NCBI GenBank assembly: GCA_016783145.1 | Contig: JADHXD010000044.1 | Span: 1-32,289 of the forward strand | Direction of reading: 5' to 3' | DNA length: 32,289 nt | From: Anaerolineae bacterium | Lineage (GTDB): Bacteria > Chloroflexota > Anaerolineae > JAFGEY01 | In this document: positions 8,060-15,458 of the stretch, piece after piece | Position numbering within the stretch: the first letter of the stretch is position 1 | Layout of the letters: the number at the start of each line of letters is the position of its first letter | The notes under the pieces: generated by a model | Databases searched by the model: none | Seen by the model: the letters and a program-made list of their open reading frames with translations, nothing else | Told to the model about the DNA's origin: nothing | Program-made: the position numbers and the translations under genes

Positions 8060-10231
8060 TCACTTCTCCCTCCAACTCACCTGCCCCCCCGAACCCAGCA
8101 AGAACAGGTAGGGAGCGGTGGACCAGGGATGGCAGAGCGAATCCAGCTCGTCTCCTGCAAAGCTCTCCCACGCCGTCGTCGCCCCCCGCTCCAGCATCTC
8201 TCCCCACTCCTGCTTGATCAGCGCGATAGCCTCGCCCTCCAGTCCGGCCACCCGCAGCGCGGGCAAGAAGTAAAAGTGAAAGTAGGGAGAACAGCGGCAC
8301 AGGCGGTCATAGCCCGCCAGCATCGCGCGCATCGCACGCGTCGCCTCCTCTCCGCCGAGGAGGCCAAAGCACACCGCCAGGGCATTGGTCTGCCACGAGG
8401 TGCCCTCGGACAGGAGGTCACCCTTGATCGCATCGTGGAACACCGTCCCGTCATAGAAGGCGCGCCGGATCGCCTCCCGCGTGCGCTGCGCCTGCACAGC
8501 CAGGGAAGATGCCTCCTCCATCCCCAGATATGCAGCGATCGCCGACAGCGTTCGGAGGTAAGCGTAGAAAAAGAGGTTGAGCGGGCAGCTTGTACCATCT
8601 CGATCGATCCCGGGATGCGGGAAGTTGTGCCAGCCCACACCCGGATGGTCGATAAAGTTCCGCAGCCCCTGCTCGGCGTACGCATGGGAGTCAAAGGAGA
8701 CCAATCCATCTCCATCCAGTCGGTCGTCGTACCACCGCTTCAGGCGCATCGCCCGGGCATAGGTCTCCGCTGGCTTATAGTACGACCCGGTATGCTGTTT
8801 GTACAGGTCCTGCCCGAGCAGGGGGATCAGCGAGTAGTCCAGCAAGGTGATGTGTTCGCCCGGGTAGGTGCTCGAGATCTGCCCACTTTCCTTGAACGGC
8901 ACGTGCAGGTAGCCCTCCAGGTACCATTCCAGGTACGATCGCTCCCCATAGCCTGCCCACAGGCTCTCGGCGATGAACAGCGCATCCCCCCAGTACTGCG
9001 TCTGCTCGCGCGTGGGGCAGTCGATCAGGTGCTCCTGCGCTCCCACCTCGAGCGTGTACTGGCACAGGTCGTACACCCGCTGCAGTTCCGCATCTTCGGT
9101 GCGATAGGAGCGGAGGCGGGCCAGCGGTGCCTTGCGCTCCAGGCACCCGATCTGGTGGATGCGGAGCCCTGCCGTGCTTCCCCGCACCACCAGGTGCAGG
9201 TAGCGGAACCCGTTCCACCCAAACGAGGTAAAGCGCTGCCGCCCTTCCCTGGTCCGGTAGCGCAGAGAGTAGCGGGTGCGCTTGCGGTAGATCCATGGAC
9301 GCCCCTCGCGAAGCATCCCTCCCTCGTCGAGGGGAACGCGCAGCAGCTCAGCGCCTGACAGCTCGATCACCAGCCCGGCGGGCGCTTCGATCTCAAGGTG
9401 ATAGAACCCGACGTGCTCGCGCCCCAGGTCAAAGGTCAGCGCGTTCGCCACCTGCAGGACATCGTTCACCCGTTCGGGGTCAAAGGGCACTCTCTCACCG
9501 ACGGGACCCAGGTCCTCTTCGTCGCTGTAGCGCGAGATCTCGCCAACGTCCTCCGCCCCCTCCTCCGGCGCACGGAAGGCCTGGACGCTTACCGGTTCCA
9601 CCAGGCGGCGCACGAGGGGAGGAGTCATCCGCACCTGGTACCCTCCCCAGATCGCGTCCGCGCCCTCGACCGGTGTCGCTGGCTTCCAAGAGCCCGTCGT
9701 CTCCGGAGAAAAGACCTTGTCCTGCCACCCGCCGGGTTCAAGCCCGGCGTCATAGTCCTCGCAGTAGTCCAGTGCCCATCCTCGGGCAGGGACATCTGAC
9801 CGCCACATCGGCAGGACCAGGCACACCCACGACGCGTCCGTGCCCAGGCACAAATCCCCCGCTTGGAACTCGGCGATCAAGCCGCCCGGCGCCGGCAGCA
9901 GGTAGTGCAGGTGTGTGCCGCGGGAGTGATGGACCAGGATCGAGATGCTCAGCTCGTCGCAGGCGTCCTCCGTCTCATACACGAGCTCGTCGTACTGGCA
10001 CCACCGTGGGTCTCCGTGGACGGGCCCACGGGCGATGAACGAGCCGTTGATGTAAAGCTCATAGTGATACGAAGCCGAGATGCGGACGCCCACCGGCATC
10101 CCGGGCGCGGGCAGATGGACCGTCTTGGCGAACATGACGTATGCGTTCTGACTTGTTCCCTCGCACCAGATCCACCGTCCCACCGAAAAGGGACTGCGCG
10201 CAGTTGTCACCTCGACAGCGGTCGCGTTCAT
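8060..10231 (-). CDS. GH78-like alpha-L-rhamnosidase, (alpha/alpha)6 barrel
   Basis: Predicted inverting alpha-L-rhamnosidase or related six-hairpin glycosidase. Residues about 15-210 form N-terminal beta-sandwich modules (YHYELYINGSFIARGPV is typical of family 78). A second beta region follows to about 365, then the helical barrel. The barrel carries DCPTREQTQYWGDA (404-417), the family's acid-rich catalytic segment. The C-terminus returns to beta-sandwich with a SLCHPWSTAPY motif. At 723 residues it is at the short end of the family. The ATG at 10231 overlaps the NUDIX stop as ATGA; its own ribosome site is weak, so translational coupling is likely. No signal peptide is visible. Rhamnose release from plant or microbial glycosides fits the neighbouring sulfatase and GH3, but that link is inference. 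Confidence 0.88.
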   Translation of the reverse strand: MNATAVEVTTARSPFSVGRWIWCEGTSQNAYVMFAKTVHLPAPGMPVGVRISASYHYELYINGSFIARGPVHGDPRWCQYDELVYETEDACDELSISILVHHSRGTHLHYLLPAPGGLIAEFQAGDLCLGTDASWVCLVLPMWRSDVPARGWALDYCEDYDAGLEPGGWQDKVFSPETTGSWKPATPVEGADAIWGGYQVRMTPPLVRRLVEPVSVQAFRAPEEGAEDVGEISRYSDEEDLGPVGERVPFDPERVNDVLQVANALTFDLGREHVGFYHLEIEAPAGLVIELSGAELLRVPLDEGGMLREGRPWIYRKRTRYSLRYRTREGRQRFTSFGWNGFRYLHLVVRGSTAGLRIHQIGCLERKAPLARLRSYRTEDAELQRVYDLCQYTLEVGAQEHLIDCPTREQTQYWGDALFIAESLWAGYGERSYLEWYLEGYLHVPFKESGQISSTYPGEHITLLDYSLIPLLGQDLYKQHTGSYYKPAETYARAMRLKRWYDDRLDGDGLVSFDSHAYAEQGLRNFIDHPGVGWHNFPHPGIDRDGTSCPLNLFFYAYLRTLSAIAAYLGMEEASSLAVQAQRTREAIRRAFYDGTVFHDAIKGDLLSEGTSWQTNALAVCFGLLGGEEATRAMRAMLAGYDRLCRCSPYFHFYFLPALRVAGLEGEAIALIKQEWGEMLERGATTAWESFAGDELDSLCHPWSTAPYLFLLGSGGQVSWREK

Positions 10232-10689
10232 CGCTCGCCGTGCCCCGGGTAGCTGATCTCGTTCCCCCAGCTCTCGACCTCGTCCAGAAAGACGCCCACC
10301 CCCAAGAGTCCCGCGGACCATACGAAGGCACGATCCCGCTCCGGGACCTCCGACATGCTCATCCAGCGCACGTCGGCGATGACCTGGTCCGCTTCCCCAA
10401 ACTCTGGGTCGCTGCCCTGGTGCACCTCTTGATCGCCGATGTCGATGAGGAAGGTACAGCTTGCGTCGACCCCAGCATACCAGGCGCGCCCGGTCTCACG
10501 GAGGATCGTCCCCTCGACGCCGCACTCCTCCCTGAGCTCTCGGAGCGCCGCCTGCCCCGGTGTCTCCCCGTCCTTAATCCCCCCGCCGGGAAGGCACCAC
10601 CATACCTCGCCTCCCTGCCGGTGCTGGACCATCAGCAGCCTATCCCCCCTGTGAACGATGCACTGTGCCCTGATCATGCCTCCCGTCAC
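10228..10689 (-). CDS. NUDIX hydrolase
   Basis: Small pyrophosphohydrolase of the NUDIX superfamily, cleaving a nucleoside diphosphate linked to another moiety. The NUDIX box spans about residues 36-58, with the diagnostic G-x5-E-x7-REL-x-EE-x-G-V pattern and Mg-binding Glu residues in RELREECGV. The protein is essentially the bare domain (153 residues). Its start overlaps the stop of the upstream aldo/keto reductase as GTGA (GTG at 10689). An ATG at 10677 is also in frame, but its nearest purine-rich site is only one or two bases away, so GTG is preferred. It overlaps the rhamnosidase by four bases downstream. The substrate is unknown; nucleotide-sugar or cofactor clean-up would suit the context. 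Confidence 0.9.
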   Translation of the reverse strand: MTGGMIRAQCIVHRGDRLLMVQHRQGGEVWWCLPGGGIKDGETPGQAALRELREECGVEGTILRETGRAWYAGVDASCTFLIDIGDQEVHQGSDPEFGEADQVIADVRWMSMSEVPERDRAFVWSAGLLGVGVFLDEVESWGNEISYPGHGER

Positions 10690-11705
10690 TCGCTTCCCAG
10701 GTAGGTGACATAGTCGGCGAGCATCTTTTTGAGCAGCGCGGGCGTGTCCAGGTCATATGGGCATCGCTCGCTGCACTCTCGGCACTCGAGACAGTCCTCA
10801 ATCCGCCGCATCTGCTCCTGCCACTCTGGCGCCAGGAAGCGAGCACTCGGCGATCGTCGCAGCAGAAGGCCCAACCGGGCCGCCATCGGAATCGGGATCT
10901 CTACCGGGCAGGGCAGGCAGTACCCGCACCCGCGACAAAAGTCTCCGGAGAGCTCGACCTTTTCCCGCTCGATCGCCCCCCGCATGTCGTCGTCCAGCAT
11001 CGGCGGGTCGGCTTCCAGCGCCAGGAACTCGGCCAGCTCGCTCTCCCGCTGAATCCCCCAGATCGGGACCACGTTCTCGTACTGGCGCAGCGCGGCAAAG
11101 GCCAGCCGGGCATCGGTGAGCAGGCCGCCGGACAGGGCCTTCATCGCGATCAGCCCCACGTCATTCTCCCGGCACACGCCGATCAGCTCCAGGTCCACGT
11201 CCGCCGAGATCGCGCTGAGCGGAAACTGGACGGTGTCGTATAGACCGGAACGAGCAGCCGCCAGCGCGTTGGCGATCTGGTGGTTGGTGATGCCGATGTA
11301 GCGGGCCATCCCTCTGCGCTTGGCTTCGAGAAGCCCGGCATACAGCGAATCCGGGTCATCCGGGTCGGGCAGCGTGCGCGGGTTGTGCAGTTGCAGGAGG
11401 TCGACGTGGTCCGTTCGCAGGTTCACGAGACTGATCTCAAGGCGCTCCAGCAGAGAGGCCTTGTCCTGGGCCCCGCTGCTCTTGGTCGCCAGGACGATGC
11501 CCCCTCGCACGTCAGACAGGGCATAGCCCAGCTTCTCCTCGCTGTCCGAATAGCCCCTCGCGGTGTCGTAGAAGCTGATCCCGCCCTCGTATGCCTGCCG
11601 GAGGATCGTCCTCGCCTGCTCAAAGCTCACGCGCTGGATCGGCAGCGCGCCAAAGGCCGTCCGGCTGACCCACAGGTCGGTCCTTCCCAGTCTGGTGTGT
11701 TCCAT
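10686..11705 (-). CDS. Aldo/keto reductase with C-terminal 4Fe-4S ferredoxin domain
   Basis: AKR TIM-barrel oxidoreductase with a C-terminal iron-sulfur extension. The catalytic tetrad is recognisable: Asp and Tyr in FYDTARGYSDSE, Lys in LATKSSG, His in LLQLHNPRT. Eight cysteines follow the barrel: C257, C260, C263, C266 and C305, C308, C311, C315-Pro, consistent with two 4Fe-4S clusters. This suggests electron exchange with a ferredoxin-like partner as well as with NAD(P)H. The ATG at 11705 has GGAG six bases upstream. It is the first gene of the minus-strand operon and shares a back-to-back promoter region with the reductive-dehalogenase-like gene, itself an Fe-S redox protein. The physiological substrate is unknown. 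Confidence 0.92.
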   Translation of the reverse strand: MEHTRLGRTDLWVSRTAFGALPIQRVSFEQARTILRQAYEGGISFYDTARGYSDSEEKLGYALSDVRGGIVLATKSSGAQDKASLLERLEISLVNLRTDHVDLLQLHNPRTLPDPDDPDSLYAGLLEAKRRGMARYIGITNHQIANALAAARSGLYDTVQFPLSAISADVDLELIGVCRENDVGLIAMKALSGGLLTDARLAFAALRQYENVVPIWGIQRESELAEFLALEADPPMLDDDMRGAIEREKVELSGDFCRGCGYCLPCPVEIPIPMAARLGLLLRRSPSARFLAPEWQEQMRRIEDCLECRECSERCPYDLDTPALLKKMLADYVTYLGSE

Positions 11706-11728
11706 GCATGCTCCAATCTGCTCTAGTC

Positions 11729-11756
11729 AGTATCACCATCTCGATCGGCTTGGCAA
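11729..11756 (-). promoter_or_regulatory. Predicted sigma-70 promoter for the AKR-led operon
   Basis: On the minus strand, TTGCCA (11756-11751) and GATACT (11734-11729) are separated by 16 bases. They lie about 25 bases before the AKR start. The -35 element overlaps that of the opposing promoter, because TTGGCAA read on the other strand is TTGCCAA. Confidence 0.5.
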
Positions 11757-11778
11757 GAAGCCCGTTCGTGCGTATAAT
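11750..11778 (+). promoter_or_regulatory. Strong sigma-70 promoter for the RdhA-like gene
   Basis: TTGGCA (11750-11755), a 17-base spacer and a consensus TATAAT (11773-11778) lie 42 bases before the TTG start. This is one of the best promoter matches in the window. Confidence 0.7.
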
Positions 11779-11820
11779 GGCACTCGAGCCCAGCCCACCG
11801 CCACCACAGGAGTGAGAGAC

Positions 11821-12825
11821 TTGATCACGAAACTGGACCACCCCCCATATACCATCGACCCCAACGTCCACGCCCGCTTTGACGAGAGAAAGACGATACT
11901 CGCCCGCCGGTCGTGGGAGGCCAGTGCCGACTTTTACGGCCAGCCCCTTCACCAGAACGCTCCCCACGTGATCGCCACAAACCGGCGCGGCTACTCTCGG
12001 CTGGAATACGCTCGACTGCGGGCCGCCTGGACCGTGCACGATCACTTTGGCGGCGCCTTCGCTTGGGACGCACTGGACGCGCCCGACCCCGTCGCCCAGG
12101 AGCTTGGGAGGTACCGCCCGGAGAGCCCGGCGCAGATCAGCGCACAAGTCAAAGAGACCGCCAGGATGTATGGCGCGGCTCTCGTTGGGATCTGCGAGCT
12201 GGACCGCCGCTGGGTGTACTCGCACGATCGGGAGGGAAACCCGATCGATATCCCTCCCGAATACCGCTACGCGGTCGTGATGGCGATCGCTATGGACGCG
12301 GAGGCGATCCTCCGCTCGCCCACATACCCGGCTGCGGTCGCCACCGGGATCGGGTACTCGCGCATGGCATTCGCGACCGGGTGCCTGGCCGAGTTCATCC
12401 GCAGCCTGGGCTACAAGGCGATCCCGATGGGAAATGACACCTCCTTGAGCATCCCGCTGGCCATTGACGCCGGACTCGGCGAGCTGGGAAGAAGCGGGCT
12501 CCTGGTCACGCCACAGTACGGCCCCTGCGTGCGCCTGTGCAAGGTGTTTACGGATCTGCCCCTCGAACCGGACCCACCCATCGAGTTCGGCATCACTCGC
12601 TTCTGCAAGGCATGCAACCGCTGCTCAGGGAACTGCCCTGCGGACGCCATCTCCACCGAACGAGAGCCCTCCTACCAGGTCGCGTGCCGGTCCAACAACC
12701 ACGGGATCTTGCGCTGGGCGGTGAACGTCGAAAAGTGCTATTCGTTCTGGCTGGAGAACGGGGCATCGTGCGCAAACTGCATGCGCATGTGTCCCTTTAC
12801 TCGTCGCGCTCTGCGAGCTAGCTGA
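11821..12825 (+). CDS. Reductive dehalogenase-like (RdhA-type) 4Fe-4S, probably cobalamin-dependent protein
   Basis: Related to the catalytic subunit of reductive dehalogenases, and more distantly to epoxyqueuosine reductase QueG. Family stretches are GIGYSRMAFATG (176-187), IRSLGYKAIPMGND (193-206), GLGELGRSGLLVTPQYGP (218-235) and TDLPLEPDPPIEFG. The first cluster motif is C262-x2-C265-x2-C268-x3-C272-Pro. C306, C317, C320 and C324-Pro supply a second. There is no twin-arginine signal and no adjacent small RdhB membrane anchor, so a soluble, non-respiratory role is likely. The chosen start is TTG at 11821, with AGGAG about nine bases upstream and the strong promoter before it. GTG at 11812 is in frame but sits on the ribosome site. 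At 334 residues it is short for an RdhA. Its 3' end overlaps the convergent enolase-superfamily gene by eight bases. The substrate is unknown and need not be halogenated. Confidence 0.82.
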   Translation: MITKLDHPPYTIDPNVHARFDERKTILARRSWEASADFYGQPLHQNAPHVIATNRRGYSRLEYARLRAAWTVHDHFGGAFAWDALDAPDPVAQELGRYRPESPAQISAQVKETARMYGAALVGICELDRRWVYSHDREGNPIDIPPEYRYAVVMAIAMDAEAILRSPTYPAAVATGIGYSRMAFATGCLAEFIRSLGYKAIPMGNDTSLSIPLAIDAGLGELGRSGLLVTPQYGPCVRLCKVFTDLPLEPDPPIEFGITRFCKACNRCSGNCPADAISTEREPSYQVACRSNNHGILRWAVNVEKCYSFWLENGASCANCMRMCPFTRRALRAS

Positions 12826-13918
12826 CCCGGTACTTTATCACCTCAGCGTGGTTCAGGGCCATGCCCAGCCCTGGATCGGTGGGCAGCGCAATGTGTCCGT
12901 CCTGGACAACGTGGGGTCTGTCCACCAGGTCGTCGCGCCAGGGCACATCTCCCATCTGGTATTCCAGGATGCGAAAGTTGGGGATACAGGCGCACAGGTG
13001 GACGCTTGCCATCGTCGCCACCGGACCCATCATGTTGTGCGGCGCGATGGGCACATAGTATGTATCCGCATACGCGGCGATCTTTTTCATCTCCAGGATG
13101 CCGCCTGCTCGCGCCAGGTCTGGCATGAGGACATCCGCCGCCTGCTCCTCCAGCATCTCGCGAAAGGCAAAGCGCGTCTCAAGCACCTCTCCCGTGCAGA
13201 TAGGAACTCCTGCCTCGGCCCTCACTTTGGCCAGCGCGGCCACATTGCCCGAGGGGATCGGATCCTCGAGCCACATCAGGTCATAGGGCTCCAGTGCGTG
13301 ACCGAGCTTGATCGCCGTCGCCACGTCGAACGCCCAGTGGCAGTCCATTGCCAGGTCCACACCCTCGCCAATGGCACAGCGGATGGCATCCACCGTCTCC
13401 GTAACGTCCCGCAGCTCGGTCGCGCTCATGCCCCGGTTCAGCGCCTTGCCGGATCGCAGAAAGTCGTCCACGTCCATCTTGAGGGCGTCATAGCCCAAGG
13501 CGACGGCCTCCACCGCCTTTTCGGCATAGGCGTCTGGGGTCGGCTCTCCCTCGCGAAAGAAGCCGTCCACGTACACGTGTATGCGGTCGTAGCAGGCGCC
13601 CCCCAGCAGGTTGTAGATCGGCGTGCCCAGCGCTTGTCCGACGATGTCCCACATCGCCGTCTCCAGGGCGCTGAGCGCCGGCAGGTCGGCGCCTCGCCGG
13701 AAGAGCTGCTCCCAGTGGGACTCGATCTGGAAGGGGTTCGCCCCTCGGAGCGCTTCCCCAAGCTGGCGAAGCGACTCGATCACTCCGGTTGCCTGGTAGG
13801 GAAGGGCCTCCCCCAGTCCGGTCAGGCCTTCGTCCGTGTGTACCTCCACAAAGACCATTGGGAATCGCGGCCAGTGACGTCCCTTGACCGGGATCACTTC
13901 CACGTCCGTGATTTTCAT
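12818..13918 (-). CDS. Mandelate racemase/muconate lactonizing (enolase superfamily) enzyme 1
   Basis: Enolase-superfamily enzyme, likely an acid-sugar dehydratase or epimerase. The N-terminal capping domain begins MKITDVEVIPVKG. The barrel carries Lys147 (LKMDV), metal ligands Asp192 (MDCHW), Glu218 (WLEDP) and Glu244 (TGEVL), with His194 after the first ligand and His294 (APHN) as the general base at strand 7. The D-x-H plus late His arrangement resembles sugar-acid dehydratases of the mandelate racemase subgroup. Length (366) is normal. The ATG at 13918 has GAGGAG eight bases upstream. It follows the isomerase/epimerase-like gene by 19 bases, suggesting that an epimerised acid sugar is then dehydrated. 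The exact substrate cannot be read from sequence. Confidence 0.92.
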   Translation of the reverse strand: MKITDVEVIPVKGRHWPRFPMVFVEVHTDEGLTGLGEALPYQATGVIESLRQLGEALRGANPFQIESHWEQLFRRGADLPALSALETAMWDIVGQALGTPIYNLLGGACYDRIHVYVDGFFREGEPTPDAYAEKAVEAVALGYDALKMDVDDFLRSGKALNRGMSATELRDVTETVDAIRCAIGEGVDLAMDCHWAFDVATAIKLGHALEPYDLMWLEDPIPSGNVAALAKVRAEAGVPICTGEVLETRFAFREMLEEQAADVLMPDLARAGGILEMKKIAAYADTYYVPIAPHNMMGPVATMASVHLCACIPNFRILEYQMGDVPWRDDLVDRPHVVQDGHIALPTDPGLGMALNHAEVIKYRVS

Positions 13919-13937
13919 CAGCTCACTCCTCGCACGC

Positions 13938-14717
13938 TCACTTGCCCATCCGTTTCAGGGCTTGCAGGCTTCGCGCGGGCACGCTGAATCCGAGCCCGCC
14001 CTGCTCGCCTTCCTCGACCACGTACCACTCGGGATGGTGGCTGGTATCGCAGAGGCGAAAGATCTCGTCCCAGTCCGCCACGCCCTCGCCGATCACCGAT
14101 CCTGGCGCTCCGCCATAGTCCTTGAGGTGCACCGACCTGGCACGCCCGGGGAACTTGACCAGCATGCCGATCGGATCTCCTCCGCCGCTGGCGCAGTTGC
14201 CGATGTCCATCTGCATGACCACGTCCTGGCGCGTGTTGCTGAACAGGATCTCCCAGGCCGTGACGCCATCGAACTGCACAAAGTCAGACCCGTGCGCGTG
14301 ATAGCCCGTGAGCATGCCCAGCGGCTTGAGCTTTTCCGCCGTCTCGTCCAGGATCCCAGCCAGCTCCATGATCGTGTCCACAGCGCTCATGCGGGCCCTG
14401 TCGATGGCGATGATCAGGAACTTGTTGCCCAGCTCCTGGTTCAGCTCGACCGTCCGGGCCAGGTTGTCGCCCAGCAGCGCCTCAGTGCTCAGGTGCATGC
14501 CGCAGCACTGGAGACCATTATCGTCCAGCAGGGCCCGGAGGTCGCGGGCACCCCATCCCATCCACTTGAGTTCCTTCCCGCCATAGCCCCACGGCTCCAC
14601 CCCCACGTAGCCTATCTCAGCGACGGCTTGGAGCGTGGCGGGCAGGTCCTTTTCACACTCGCCTCGCACAACGAAAAGCTGAAGCCCAATCGGTACCTTG
14701 CTCGCTTGCTCGGTCAC
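13938..14717 (-). CDS. Sugar phosphate isomerase/epimerase-like TIM barrel protein
   Basis: AP endonuclease 2/xylose isomerase-like TIM barrel, a family that includes sugar epimerases and inosose or 3-keto-sugar enzymes. The opening IGLQLFVVR is the family's first strand. GYHAHGSDF resembles the GYHNH motif of the inosose/keto-sugar branch. Likely metal ligands are Asp in VMQMDIGN, His in SVHLKDYG and Glu in WYVVEEGE. The start is GTG at 14717 with AGGAGGG seven bases upstream, preceded by a predicted promoter at 14806-14835. It is the first gene of a two-gene unit with enolase-superfamily enzyme 1. Acting before or after the dehydratase on a keto or acid sugar is plausible inference. Confidence 0.87.
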   Translation of the reverse strand: MTEQASKVPIGLQLFVVRGECEKDLPATLQAVAEIGYVGVEPWGYGGKELKWMGWGARDLRALLDDNGLQCCGMHLSTEALLGDNLARTVELNQELGNKFLIIAIDRARMSAVDTIMELAGILDETAEKLKPLGMLTGYHAHGSDFVQFDGVTAWEILFSNTRQDVVMQMDIGNCASGGGDPIGMLVKFPGRARSVHLKDYGGAPGSVIGEGVADWDEIFRLCDTSHHPEWYVVEEGEQGGLGFSVPARSLQALKRMGK

Positions 14718-14805
14718 AGTACACCCTCCTGTTGTGAGATTCGTTGCCAGAATCGGACAGATTCTCCCCTTTGCCTGCTGAAGCCAGGCGCAAAGGCCAG
14801 AGGCC

Positions 14806-14835
14806 AGTATACCACAGGCCAGGTGGGAGGTACAA
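14806..14835 (-). promoter_or_regulatory. Predicted promoter for the isomerase-dehydratase pair
   Basis: On the minus strand, TTGTAC (14835-14830) and TATACT (14811-14806) are separated by 18 bases, about 90 bases before the GTG start. The position lies between DinB and the isomerase gene and suggests independent transcription of the pair. Confidence 0.5.
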
Positions 14836-14849
14836 ACGCGCCCCTGGCC

Positions 14850-15356
14850 CTACTCATTGTAGCCAAGCCATGGGACGGCCTCGCCGGCCCCACGCTTGAG
14901 CATACAGTTCATGTGCCCGACGTGATGCTGCACGTGGCGGATCTGCACCAGGATCCTATCCGCGACGGTCCACACTTTGCCAAAGAACTCGGACTCTTGG
15001 ACCAGCATATCAGGCGTCAGCTCGCCAAAGAAGGCCGCGCACCTGGCGTCGACCTGCGCCAGGTAGCCCTCGACCTGCTCGCGAGACAAGGTCACCGAAG
15101 GCGCCAGGCCCGTCTCCAGCAGCGCATCCCGATTGTGAAAGGGAGGAGGCAGGAAGCCCTCGGGAGAATCGCGCAGCCAGACGTCCAGCCAGAAAATCGC
15201 GTGGTACGCGTGCTGCCAGAAAGCCGCTCCCTCGCGGCGCGCGTCCCACAGATCGTCCGGACACCTGCGAACCGCCCTGCGCAGCATCTCGATGGTGGGC
15301 GCATAGTGCCGCCTCAGGACCTCGACCAGGCTCAGGTCATCCTCGGGCGTCTGCAT
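14850..15356 (-). CDS. DinB/YfiT-like four-helix bundle protein
   Basis: Member of the DinB/YfiT superfamily, metal-binding four-helix bundles that include mycothiol- or bacillithiol-dependent transferases and many proteins of unknown role. The expected histidines are in HAYHAIFWLDVW and in HVQHHVGHMN near the C-terminus. Length (168 residues) fits. The ATG at 15356 has GGGAGA eight bases upstream; a GTG one codon earlier is possible. It lies 102 bases after enolase-superfamily enzyme 2 on the same strand. The family link is clear but a function cannot be assigned; thiol-dependent detoxification or isomerisation is one possibility. Confidence 0.85.
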   Translation of the reverse strand: MQTPEDDLSLVEVLRRHYAPTIEMLRRAVRRCPDDLWDARREGAAFWQHAYHAIFWLDVWLRDSPEGFLPPPFHNRDALLETGLAPSVTLSREQVEGYLAQVDARCAAFFGELTPDMLVQESEFFGKVWTVADRILVQIRHVQHHVGHMNCMLKRGAGEAVPWLGYNE

Positions 15357-15458
15357 CACGTCGTCTCCCTTCGGTGTCAGGACACACCATCCTGCACCCA
15401 GAGCATCCCCATCCAGCCCTCGCAGCCTTGCGCCCCCCTGAGAAGGGACGCCACGCTG

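Noticed and set aside
8010-8065. Promoter for the methyltransferase gene (TACAAT near 8042 on the minus strand)
   Set aside because: The only -35-like sequence, TTGGAG, is 21 bases away, too far for a standard promoter.
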